Shown: piece after piece, positions 26,297-34,526 of the stretch
Numbering within the stretch: position 1 is the first letter of the stretch
Layout of the letters: each line of letters begins with the position of its first letter
Assembly (NCBI RefSeq): GCF_047824785.1
Contig: NZ_CP181167.1
Location: 1,054,001 to 1,118,000 of the forward strand
Direction of reading: 5' to 3'
DNA from: Nitrobacter sp039808345
GTDB lineage: Bacteria; Pseudomonadota; Alphaproteobacteria; Rhizobiales; Xanthobacteraceae
DNA length: 64,000 nt
Position numbers and translations under genes: made by a program
Notes under the pieces: generated by a model
The model's input: the letters and a program-made list of their open reading frames with translations, nothing else
What the model was told of the DNA's origin: nothing
The model's database searches: none

Positions 26297-27151
26297 ATGG
26301 CTACGGCGCAAGTCAAGCACGATTACCACCTGGTCGACCCGAGTCCGTGGCCGATCGTAGGCGCGACCGCGGCTTTCATCATGGCCGTGGGCGCGATCCT
26401 GTGGATGCATCATATGACCGCGGCCGCGCCGATCATTTTCGGCATCGGCGTGGTCGGCGTGCTCTACACCATGGCGAGCTGGTGGGCGGATGTGATCCGC
26501 GAGGCCGAGCACAAGGGCGATCACACCCGCGTGGTGCAGATCAGCCATCGCTACGGCATGATCCTGTTCATCACCTCCGAGGTGATGTTCTTCGTCGCCT
26601 GGTTCTGGGCCTTCTTCAACTCCGCGCTGTTCCCGGGCGACCCCGTGCATGTGACGCGCGAGGCCCTGTTCGGCGGCGTCTGGCCCCCCAAGGGCATCCA
26701 GACCTTCGATCCCTGGCACCTGCCGCTGCTCAACACCCTGATCCTGCTGACCTCGGGAACCACCGTGACCTGGGCCCACCATGCCCTGCTCAATGGCGAC
26801 CGCAAGGGTCTGAAGTGGGGCCTGATCCTGACCATCGCCCTCGGCGCCATCTTCACCTGCGTCCAGGCCTATGAGTATCAACACGCGGCCTTCAGCTTCG
26901 CCGGCAACGTCTACGGCGCCACCTTCTTCATGGCGACCGGCTTCCACGGCTTCCACGTTCTGGTCGGAACGATCTTCCTGATCGTCTGCCTGTTCCGCGC
27001 CAATGCAGGGCACTTCACGCCCTCCCAGCACCTCGGCTTCGAGTTCGCCGCCTGGTACTGGCACTTCGTCGACGTGGTGTGGCTGTTCCTGTTCGTCTGC
27101 ATCTATATCTGGGGCAACGGCGCCGCCGCCATGGCCCACGCCGCTCACTGA
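26297..27151 (+). CDS. ctaE: Cytochrome c oxidase subunit III (aa3 type)
   Basis: 284 residues from an ATG with AAGGGAGAGA upstream. Seven membrane segments; family motifs YHLVDPSPWP, SEVMFFVAWFWAFF, PWHLPLLNTLILLTSG, and FHGFHVLVGTIFL, ending in WHFVDVVWLFLF. It stabilises subunit I and its proton pathway. Last structural gene; a strong hairpin follows its stop. Confidence 0.95.
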   Translation: MATAQVKHDYHLVDPSPWPIVGATAAFIMAVGAILWMHHMTAAAPIIFGIGVVGVLYTMASWWADVIREAEHKGDHTRVVQISHRYGMILFITSEVMFFVAWFWAFFNSALFPGDPVHVTREALFGGVWPPKGIQTFDPWHLPLLNTLILLTSGTTVTWAHHALLNGDRKGLKWGLILTIALGAIFTCVQAYEYQHAAFSFAGNVYGATFFMATGFHGFHVLVGTIFLIVCLFRANAGHFTPSQHLGFEFAAWYWHFVDVVWLFLFVCIYIWGNGAAAMAHAAH

Positions 27152-27178
27152 GCGCCACCCCGGAAAAACAACCAACAC

Positions 27179-27210
27179 AAAGGGCGGCCATATGGCCGCC
27201 CTTTCTCTTT
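27179..27210 (+). terminator. Rho-independent terminator after ctaE
   Basis: AAAGGGCGGCC and GGCCGCCCTTT form a perfect stem around ATAT, followed by CTCTTT. It ends the oxidase message; the following gene starts 15 bases later, so it may read through in part. Confidence 0.8.
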
Positions 27211-27224
27211 GGGAAGACTTAAGG

Positions 27225-27617
27225 ATGTCTAATTTTCTCGCTCGGCCGACCTTATCCGAGACCATCCTGCGCGGAATCGCCTGCAAATGCCCGCGTTGCG
27301 GCAAGGGGAAGCTCTTTTCCGGATTCCTGACGCTGCGGCCCGCCTGCGATCGCTGCGAGCAGGATTACTCCTTCATCGATGCCGGCGACGGACCCGCAGT
27401 GTTCATCATCCTCATTGCGGGATTCATCGTCGTCGCAGCCGCCCTCGTCGTGGAAGTTAAGTATCAGCCGCCCTTCTGGATCCACGCAGCGCTTTGGATC
27501 CCTCTTGTTCTTGCTGTTACCTTGTGGCCGTTACGCGCGATGAAATCGCTTTTGATCAGCCTCCAGTTCCATCACAAGGCTGCCGAGGGGCGTTCAGTCT
27601 CTCGTCATCACGCATGA
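27225..27617 (+). CDS. DUF983 zinc-ribbon membrane protein
   Basis: 130 residues from ATG 27225 (after AAGG); an ATG at 27192 lies inside the terminator stem and is unlikely. An N-terminal Cys-rich knuckle, CKCPRCGKGKLF then CDRC, and two membrane segments. DUF983 proteins accompany cytochrome oxidase genes and are thought to assist assembly; mechanism unknown. Its stop overlaps the SURF1 start (ATGA). Confidence 0.85.
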   Translation: MSNFLARPTLSETILRGIACKCPRCGKGKLFSGFLTLRPACDRCEQDYSFIDAGDGPAVFIILIAGFIVVAAALVVEVKYQPPFWIHAALWIPLVLAVTLWPLRAMKSLLISLQFHHKAAEGRSVSRHHA

Positions 27618-28366
27618 GCGCCGCCGCCCGTCGCCGCAGCGCCGGTTTCGGTCTCGGCCTCGTTATGATGGCCATGGTTGCTGTGCTCGTTAGTCTCGGT
27701 GTCTGGCAGTTGCAGCGCGGCGCCGAAAAGCGTTCGCTGATTGCAGGACTCACCGAGAGATTGGCTGCTGAGCCCATCACTTTGCCTGAGCCGGCGGACT
27801 GGGCGACATTCTCGCCGGCCAGGGACGAGTTTCGTCGGGTGAGTTTTTCGGCGATCTACGAGGGGCCCGACGCGATGGTTTACAGCTCTGGTTCGGGAGT
27901 GCGCTCGGACGTTGGATTGGGCACATGGGCATTCCTGCCCGCTCGACTGAGCAACGGCAGAACGCTCGTTGTTAATACGGGATTCGTGCAGAACACCATG
28001 CAGGATCGCAGCCAGCAGGATCACGCCGTGAAACCTCTGGTGACTGGCCAGCCCCTTTCGATGACCGGCTATCTTCGCTTTCCGGAAAAAACCGGCGCGC
28101 TGACTCCGTCCTCCAGCCGCGACAAGCGGCTGTGGTTCTCGCGCGACACAGGCGCGATGGCACAGGCCCTCGGCTGGGGAGACGTTGCACCGTTCTATAT
28201 CGACCTTGAGAAGCCGGCGCCTGCGAGCGGCGTTCCGAAGCCCGGACCGCTCGATGTGCATTTGAAGGATGATCACATCCAGTACGCCATCACCTGGTTC
28301 GGTCTTGCCGCAGCCGTGCTTTTTACGTTCGGCTTTTGGTGGCGCAGCCAACGCCGCGCGACGTAG
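27614..28366 (+). CDS. SURF1-family cytochrome oxidase assembly protein
   Basis: 250 residues with membrane helices at both ends (LGLVMMAMVAVLVSLGVWQLQ and FGLAAAVLFTFGFWW), typical of SURF1/Shy1. Between them lies the periplasmic domain. Conserved features GVWQLQR and PNNHLQYA-like (here DDHIQYAITWFGLAA) are present. It helps insert heme a. Coupled to the DUF983 gene by an ATGA overlap. Confidence 0.9.
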   Translation: MSAAARRRSAGFGLGLVMMAMVAVLVSLGVWQLQRGAEKRSLIAGLTERLAAEPITLPEPADWATFSPARDEFRRVSFSAIYEGPDAMVYSSGSGVRSDVGLGTWAFLPARLSNGRTLVVNTGFVQNTMQDRSQQDHAVKPLVTGQPLSMTGYLRFPEKTGALTPSSSRDKRLWFSRDTGAMAQALGWGDVAPFYIDLEKPAPASGVPKPGPLDVHLKDDHIQYAITWFGLAAAVLFTFGFWWRSQRRAT

Positions 28367-28413
28367 CACGCGCGAAAGGTAGATTCTTCGGAAGATTGCG
28401 GCGCCGCTGCGAG

Positions 28414-29031
28414 CTACAGAAGCCTCGGCAGGTAAACCAAGGCGACGATGCCGATCCAGACGATCACGAGGAAATGCCAGAACAGGCCTAGCCGGTGCAG
28501 GCGGGAGACTGCTGCCGGGGTCGGCCCGCGCCATGCGAGTTCGCCGACCAGCAAGGCGATCCACACCAGGCCGAGGCTGACGTGAGCCCCGTGGGTGCCG
28601 ACCAGCGTGAAGAATGCTGAAAGAAAGCCGTTTCGCCAAGGACCGGCATCGGCGGCGGCCATGCCATATAGCTCCGAAATTTCCGTGGCGACAAAGCCAA
28701 GCCCGAACGTGAAAGTCAGTCCCAGCCAGATGATCGCACGCCGACGTTGTCTGGCTGCCGCCGCGACGCTGGCGAAGCCGAAGGTCGCGCTGCTCGCCAG
28801 CAGCAGCATGGTTTCGGCGACGATGCGGGGGAGCCGGAACAGGGTGCGTTCGGTCGATCCGTCCGCGGTATCTCGTGCCATCGTGATGAAAATGGCGAGC
28901 AGCAACGCGAAGATGATCGCGTCGCTTATCAGGCAGAGCCGGAAACCGCAGGTTTTCTCATCGAGTGCGCGCCGGGCTGTTTCAGCGTCGGTTTCATCGC
29001 CGTGATCGGCGGTGATGAGGGTATCCGTCAC
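28414..29031 (-). CDS. cyoC: Quinol oxidase (bo3-like) subunit III
   Basis: 205 residues with five membrane segments; ISELYGMAAAD, FFTLVGTHGAHVSLGL and FWHFLVIVWIGIVALVYL are the CyoC-type motifs. It pairs with the cyoB-like gene, sharing a 4-base ATGA overlap. No cyoD follows: the next gene is SURF1 on the other strand. See the subunit I entry for what is missing. Confidence 0.87.
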   Translation of the reverse strand: MTDTLITADHGDETDAETARRALDEKTCGFRLCLISDAIIFALLLAIFITMARDTADGSTERTLFRLPRIVAETMLLLASSATFGFASVAAAARQRRRAIIWLGLTFTFGLGFVATEISELYGMAAADAGPWRNGFLSAFFTLVGTHGAHVSLGLVWIALLVGELAWRGPTPAAVSRLHRLGLFWHFLVIVWIGIVALVYLPRLL

Positions 29032-31001
29032 GTCGGCGCCTCTCGTCCGAGCGCCGGCGAGATGACGCGGCGGCTTTCGATCGCTTCGACGTCGCTCGCG
29101 GGGAGGCGCTGGCCGGCATGATCATGAAACGTCTGCGAGAGCACCGCGGCCAACATGCCGAGCCCGCCGACAGCGGCCAGCCACCAGATGTGCCAGATCA
29201 TTGCAAAGGCAAATACGAAGGACATCGCGCCCAGCATGATGCCGGCGCTGCTGTTGCCGGGCATGATGATGTCATGGAAGCGTACGGGTCCGTGGTCGGT
29301 CGTTCCGGCCTGCTTCATGGTCCACCAAGGATCGATGCCCTGCACGGGCGGCACAGCGGCGAAGTTGTAGGCCGCCGGCGGGGAGGCGGTCGCCCATTCG
29401 AGTGTCCGGCCGTTCCATGGATCGTTGCTTGAGGCCGCAAGCGTTTTGCGGTCGCGGATGCTGACGGCGATCTGGATGGCCAGAAAAGCGGCGCCGCATA
29501 CGATGAAGAGGGCGCCCGCCTGGGCGGCGATGAGATAGGGCTGCCACTCGGCGACATCACTGCGATTGAGACGCTGCGGCATGCCCATGAGGCCGAGGAT
29601 ATACAGCGGCATGAAGGCCAGACCGAAGCCGACGAGCCAGCACCAGAAGGCACGGCGACCCCATTTCTCCTCCAGCCGAAAGCCGAATGCCTTCGGAAAC
29701 CAATACTGATAGCCGGCGAAATAGCCGAACAGCGCGCCGGGGATCAGCAAGTTGTGGAAATGTGCCACCCGGAAAGTGGTGTCGTGGATGCCAGCCGGCA
29801 CAACCGCGAACAAGAATCCCGTAATGCCGCCTATGAGGAACGTGACGATATACCCGAGCGTAAACAGCATCGGGACCGAGAATCGCACCTCGCCGCGATA
29901 GATCGTGAGCGACCAGCAGACGATTGTCACGATGGTCGGCACGGCGATGAGCGGAGCTGCGCGGCCAAAGAAGGCGCTCACGTCGGCAGCCGAGCCGATG
30001 GTCAGAAAATGGTGCGTCCAGACGACCAACGCCAGCGCGGTGATCGCGATCATGGAATAGATGAGAGCCGCATAGCCGTACAACCGCCGTCCCGAGAATG
30101 TCGCCACGACTTCGGAATAGATGCCGCAAGCCGGCAAAATCAGGATGTAGACGTGCGGATGCCCCCAGATCCAGAACAGGCTGACATAGTTCGCAACGCC
30201 GTCGCTGCCCGCAAAAAATTGCATGCCGAGATGACGGTCGAGACCAAGCAGGGTCGCGGCAACGATCAAGGCCGGATAGGCAGTGATGATCAGGATGCTG
30301 GTGCAAAGCGCTGTCCAGGTAAACAGCGGCATCGCCATCAATTGCATGCCGGGCGCGCGCCGCTTGACGATCGTGACGAGAAAACTGATTCCCGCCAGTA
30401 TGGTGCCGATGCTGCTGAGCAGGACTGCCCAGATCCAGTAATCGACGCCGACGTCCGGGCTCAACTGAATTCCCGATTGAGGCGGATAGGCGGTCCAGTA
30501 GGCGGACGAGAAGCGGCCGACGACGAGCGAGATCATCACCAGCGCCGCGCCTGACACTGTCAGCCACAGGCCCGCCGCGTTCATGAACGGAAATGCGACC
30601 TGGCGCGCACCGATCTGCTGCGGAACGACGATGCTGACCAGACCGAGTACGAACGGCATCGCCACGAAGAACATCATGATGGTGGCATGGGACGTGAAAA
30701 TCTGATCGAAATGGTCCGGTGGCAGATAGCCGTGCGGTTCGAATGCAAAGGCCTGCTGGGTGCGTATCATCAGAGCGTCGATGACGCCGCGCACCAACAT
30801 GATCAGCGCCAGGATCACGTACATGATGCCGATCTTCTTGTGGTCGACGCTCGTCAGCCATTCGGACCACAAATAGCGCCATCGACCGAGCCATGTGATG
30901 AGCGCGGCCACGCCCAGCCCGCCGCATACGACGGTCAGCGCTCCTGCCATGGCGATGCCGCTGTAAAAGGGCAGGGCGTCAATCGTCAGCTTACCGAGCA
31001 T
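29028..31001 (-). CDS. cyoB: Heme-copper quinol oxidase subunit I, CyoB-like, with altered glutamate
   Basis: 657 residues. The start ML/FGKLTIDALPF and WLTSVDHKKIGIMYV match CyoB. Heme ligands are present (FTSHATIMMFF, WTHHFLTIG, HFHNLLIP). The HPEVY motif reads HPHVY, so the glutamate of the D proton pathway (E286 in E. coli) is histidine, codon 30153-30155. No subunit II (cyoA) lies upstream: the nearest gene that way is a glycosyltransferase. A working bo3 oxidase would need a distant cyoA; alternatively this oxidase is relic or uses another partner. Confidence 0.85.
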   Translation of the reverse strand: MLGKLTIDALPFYSGIAMAGALTVVCGGLGVAALITWLGRWRYLWSEWLTSVDHKKIGIMYVILALIMLVRGVIDALMIRTQQAFAFEPHGYLPPDHFDQIFTSHATIMMFFVAMPFVLGLVSIVVPQQIGARQVAFPFMNAAGLWLTVSGAALVMISLVVGRFSSAYWTAYPPQSGIQLSPDVGVDYWIWAVLLSSIGTILAGISFLVTIVKRRAPGMQLMAMPLFTWTALCTSILIITAYPALIVAATLLGLDRHLGMQFFAGSDGVANYVSLFWIWGHPHVYILILPACGIYSEVVATFSGRRLYGYAALIYSMIAITALALVVWTHHFLTIGSAADVSAFFGRAAPLIAVPTIVTIVCWSLTIYRGEVRFSVPMLFTLGYIVTFLIGGITGFLFAVVPAGIHDTTFRVAHFHNLLIPGALFGYFAGYQYWFPKAFGFRLEEKWGRRAFWCWLVGFGLAFMPLYILGLMGMPQRLNRSDVAEWQPYLIAAQAGALFIVCGAAFLAIQIAVSIRDRKTLAASSNDPWNGRTLEWATASPPAAYNFAAVPPVQGIDPWWTMKQAGTTDHGPVRFHDIIMPGNSSAGIMLGAMSFVFAFAMIWHIWWLAAVGGLGMLAAVLSQTFHDHAGQRLPASDVEAIESRRVISPALGREAPT

Positions 31002-31274
31002 ATCAATTGGTCTTCGAACGGGGAGGGGCCGCAGCGCGATCGGTGACAAATCAGACGGCGCATACCCCAGTCTTGCGAGAGTACCGGGTAGGGTTGCGAG
31101 GTCAATTGAAATCGCGGGCCGCGCCGCCGCATGAACAAATGGCTATTTATGATATTGAAAAAACTCATGAATCGCTATGAGGCGGTGACCGGCCCGACAA
31201 CGAATACCGCTGAGCCGCGCACCGAACGGGTGAATGAGAACTGCGTTTGGGTGCGGACCATAATCGCTCGGACC

Positions 31275-31412
31275 CGGGGCTGGAGCCTTTCCGCTTCTGA
31301 TAGAATCAGAAGCGGGCTCTATGATTGTGATTTGGAGCGTTTTCTTCACGCGAACCGGTGTCCATCCTCGGGTCGAGCCCGAGGACATGCTTCGTTTGAA
31401 AACGCTCTAACA
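31275..31412 (-). repeat. Interspersed repeat, inverted copy with both halves
   Basis: Reads CCTTTCCGCTTCTGATAGAATCAGAAGCGG-type palindrome (positions 31285-31314), then GGAGCGTTTTCTTCACGC and GAACCGGTGTCCATCC, and ends GAAAACGCTCTAAC. It is the reverse of the element at 9710-9817, with an extra CCTCGGGTCGAGCCCGAGG hairpin inside. Confidence 0.8.
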
Positions 31413-31434
31413 TCGCTCGTGAAATCTGCCCGCT

Positions 31435-32946
31435 TCACCCCGAAGGGATAATCTTGATGATGTTGTAGCGAGTCTTGCCTGAGACGACGCTATTCTTTTC
31501 GATCAGCCGCAGTTCGGGCCTCGTTTGAAGTAGGGCACGCTGATGCTCGGGACGCAGAACTGCGATGGCGGGGACGTTCAGTTCGGCCAGCTCATTTAAC
31601 GCGATCGCGCTTATCGGTCCCTGCACGTAAACCAGCATGTTAAGATCGGTTGAATCTCCGCCTGCGACGTAGAGCGGTTTCGGATCTCTCTTGAGGGCGG
31701 CGTCAATGGCCTGGCCTGCCAGCCGGCTTTCCTGAAACAGGTGCGGAGCGACGGGCATCACGATCCAGCCTCGGAAGAGCAGGCCGCCAAAGATCATACA
31801 GGTCACGGCCAACGCAGGCGCGATGACTCGAGGGCGGCTGTGACGCCAGTTCTCAAACATCAGCCCGCAAATCACTGCTAAGGTCATGGTTCCCGGCATG
31901 GCATAACGCGCGGCGACTTTGCCCGGCCAGAACAGCAGAACGAGGGTGCACGCGACAGAGTAGAGGATCGCGGCAAGCAGCAGGTCATCTCGCGTATCGC
32001 GTCGGCGATCTCGCCACTTGTCGACGGCGATCATGATTGCAGGACCTATCAGGATGGAGCCCGGCAGAAATTCGATAGCCAGGCTCTTGGCGAAATCCAG
32101 GTGCCCGAGAACCGTCGTCAGGCCGTCGGTCGTCTGCGTCAGACGGGAATGAGCTTTCCAGGTATCGGCGTCGCCTGGCTGATAAACGAGGCCATACCAG
32201 CCGCCGATGACGACTCCGGCGCCAATGTGCGCCGCGATGAATCCCGGAATCTGATCACGCTGTCTCAAGAGGATGTAAGCGCCAACACCGAGCGTGAAGT
32301 AAGCGACCTCCTGCGGTCCCTTGGTCAGGCCGGCGAGGGCGATCAAAACGCTGATACAGAGCCATCGTCCGGGAGTCACGCCTTTGTCACGCGTCCCATG
32401 CCACCAGATGCAGAACGCGCTGAACAGCAGGACCGAAAGGACGATGTCGGGTTCTGCATTGATGAATTTGGGCGCGACGACGGGCATGCTGATCCAGCAA
32501 AGCGCGCCGAAAATCGCAGCGCTCTTGCCGGTCATGGATCTGAGCAGGCTGTAGATCAGCAGCGCTCCCGCAAGGAAAAAGCAAAGGTGGGGGATGCGCA
32601 GTGACCATAGCGTGACGCCCCCTGTTGGTTCACCGAAGAAGGCGGCGAGCCAGGACAGTAAAACCGGCCGCTCCGCAAATCTCTCGCCATAGATGAAGGG
32701 GGTCAGCCAATGGCCATCCTCGACCGCGCCTCGCGCCATGGCGATGATCCTGCCCTCCTCGAGATTGGAGGCGCGGATGATCGTGGCCGGTACAGCCTGA
32801 ACGCAGAAGAGACCGATGACCCATAGAATGGGCCATCGTGACCTGTCCAAATCGGAAAATTTCGCAAGAAGCCATGCGCCGGGGACGAAAACCCTGTCCC
32901 ACAATTGGCCGGCAGCCGAACGCCCGCTGGCTTCGTCCAAACGCAT
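31435..32946 (-). CDS. ArnT-like membrane glycosyltransferase (GT39/GT83 type)
   Basis: 503 residues from ATG 32946 (after AGAAGGA); an earlier ATG exists without a ribosome site. About 11 membrane segments. The first periplasmic loop has SNLEEGRIIAMARGAVEDGHWLTP, an acidic motif typical of GT-C enzymes, then ERPVLLSW. GT-C enzymes transfer sugars from polyprenyl-phosphate donors to lipid or protein acceptors in the periplasm. The acceptor is unknown; no lipid A or protein glycosylation genes are adjacent. Confidence 0.8.
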   Translation of the reverse strand: MRLDEASGRSAAGQLWDRVFVPGAWLLAKFSDLDRSRWPILWVIGLFCVQAVPATIIRASNLEEGRIIAMARGAVEDGHWLTPFIYGERFAERPVLLSWLAAFFGEPTGGVTLWSLRIPHLCFFLAGALLIYSLLRSMTGKSAAIFGALCWISMPVVAPKFINAEPDIVLSVLLFSAFCIWWHGTRDKGVTPGRWLCISVLIALAGLTKGPQEVAYFTLGVGAYILLRQRDQIPGFIAAHIGAGVVIGGWYGLVYQPGDADTWKAHSRLTQTTDGLTTVLGHLDFAKSLAIEFLPGSILIGPAIMIAVDKWRDRRRDTRDDLLLAAILYSVACTLVLLFWPGKVAARYAMPGTMTLAVICGLMFENWRHSRPRVIAPALAVTCMIFGGLLFRGWIVMPVAPHLFQESRLAGQAIDAALKRDPKPLYVAGGDSTDLNMLVYVQGPISAIALNELAELNVPAIAVLRPEHQRALLQTRPELRLIEKNSVVSGKTRYNIIKIIPSG

Positions 32947-33065
32947 TGTGTTCCTTCTGAACCCATGTCCTGGATGGCCCCACCCCGGAGGCTGCAAACA
33001 GCGTGGAACTGGCCTTGTCGGCGGACTGATGCGTCACCGCCCTCGGCGGGATATTGTCAGGCCGA

Positions 33066-33812
33066 TCAATCCTCTTGCGCGCTCTCCAGGTCTTTCACCT
33101 TGAGGCCATGCTCGATGAAAAAACGGTACTGCCTGGAATTCTCTTCGTAGAACGGCTTGTCCTCAACCGGCCCATACAGCTCAAAGGCGTAGTTATTGAA
33201 CTCGCCGGACGGCGACTCGTCCTTGAACGAGGACAACTCTAAAATCACACCGAAGGACGGCGCGCGCAGAACCTTCAATTGATCGATCAGCTTGGATGCG
33301 GCCTTCTCCGACCTCCGCTGCAACGTGATCACCGCCGGCGGCCAGTTCTGATGATCCGGAAATGAGCATACGACCGAATACAGGCGCGTGGCGGCAGGCG
33401 GGGAATTGGGGTCGTTCGGATTATAGCTGCCTCGTTTACTCAGTCCTGATGCCGTCACCGTCCGGCCGGTCTTCCAAGTGACTTCGTCGCCGCTCTTCAG
33501 CTTGACCGTAAACTCGGTATCGGCCGGGATCCAATGCTTGCTGTCATCTGCGCGAGCTAGAATTCCGCCGCCGGCCTCCCGCGGACGCCACAAGATGAAG
33601 CACCAGTTGATGAAAACCGGGCAGATACGAATGGACGATCCGATGCTCCGCCCCAGCAGGCTGTGCCAAAATTCGCCTTCCCTGGCGTTTTCGAATTGAG
33701 CAAGTTCGGGCGATGAAGCCTGAAGCAGCTTCAGTCGCGGCACTTCCACGCTACCAAGACTGCCCAGACCCGGATGGTCCAGCAGGAACGCAGGCAAGCG
33801 CGACTTAGCCAT
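33066..33812 (-). CDS. Phage-like protein of unknown function
   Basis: 248 residues. The segment FILWRPREAGGGILARADDSKHWIP and a later SPPAATRLYSVVCSFPDHQNWPPAVI block are of a kind I associate with proteins of tailed phages of alphaproteobacteria, but I cannot name the family. Start ATG is preceded by TAGGAGACTAAC. It stands alone between a glycosyltransferase and the NXR operon, so it is probably a prophage remnant or a captured gene. Confidence 0.55.
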   Translation of the reverse strand: MAKSRLPAFLLDHPGLGSLGSVEVPRLKLLQASSPELAQFENAREGEFWHSLLGRSIGSSIRICPVFINWCFILWRPREAGGGILARADDSKHWIPADTEFTVKLKSGDEVTWKTGRTVTASGLSKRGSYNPNDPNSPPAATRLYSVVCSFPDHQNWPPAVITLQRRSEKAASKLIDQLKVLRAPSFGVILELSSFKDESPSGEFNNYAFELYGPVEDKPFYEENSRQYRFFIEHGLKVKDLESAQED

Positions 33813-34417
33813 GTTAGTCTCCTAGGCCGTGGGAGGGAGTTTCCGGCGCATGATCGGGGATTTCGCGCCGGGCTTCAATGGAATTCGGACTAAAACCGGA
33901 TTGATGGCCGGCCACCGCGACGCCGAACCAGGGCCGCATTGCTAATAGTCCTCGTCTGGATCCGGCGAGACGATGATATGGCGTCGGGAGCTTTCCAGGA
34001 ATCGAACCAGATCCTGTTCGGCGTTGCAACGGCAAATCAAAATGAACGGGCGCCACCTGCAACCGCTCCCACCTGCAATCGCTCGGTGATGAAGAAACAG
34101 CATTACAAAACCGCCGATGGTTGTTCGGTCGGCTCGCTGGTCATTCGGTCTCGAATGCCGGGCCTGCCGCGTCATTTTAGCGGTTTGTACATTACATTAC
34201 TTATTACAGGCCCCTTATTATAAAGGACTGACGAGCTGAACAAGGAAGCGTAATCTGAGAGTGTGCCTGACTGAATTGCGCAATTCGATCGGAAACAAAC
34301 GCTAAGTCAGCCGTTGTTCTCTAATGCTGCTTCTGTATGACGAAAAAAATGCACATTTGGAGGATCAACGCCCTTGCGTTTTCTAACGATTCTAGTCTAG
34401 CATAAGCCTACCGTCGC
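33813..34417. other. AT-richer gap upstream of the NXR operon
   Basis: About 600 bases without a convincing gene. A decayed minus-strand frame at 33942-34175 contains LFLHHRAIAGG and may be left from the phage-like block. From 34195 on the DNA is AT-rich (TTACTTATTACAGG, TTATTATAAAGG) and may hold the nxr promoter. Confidence 0.45.
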
Positions 34418-34452
34418 CGATCATGTGGGTCTGAGAACGACGGGTCACGAGC
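34418..34452 (+). repeat. First copy of a 35-base leader repeat before the NXR operon
   Basis: This stretch and 34492-34526 match at 29 of 35 positions. Both contain CGATCAT, TCTGAG and ACGAGC or ATGAGC at the end. The second copy includes the start codon of the cytochrome gene; in this copy the corresponding triplet is ACG. Confidence 0.8.
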
Positions 34453-34491
34453 GGGAAACGTCTGTTGTCTTACATAAAGTTAACGCCCGCC

Positions 34492-34526
34492 CGATCATAT
34501 GGATCTGAGGACGAGGGATCATGAGC
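34492..34526 (+). promoter_or_regulatory. Second copy of the leader repeat, covering the ribosome site and start codon
   Basis: Contains GAGGACGAGGG, the ribosome site, and the ATG of the cytochrome c gene at 34521. Its similarity to 34418-34452 suggests a local duplication of the translation start region. Confidence 0.7.

Noticed and set aside
27192..27224. An earlier ATG for the DUF983 gene
   Set aside because: The start would lie inside the stem of the ctaE terminator, and the following ATG has AAGG next to it.
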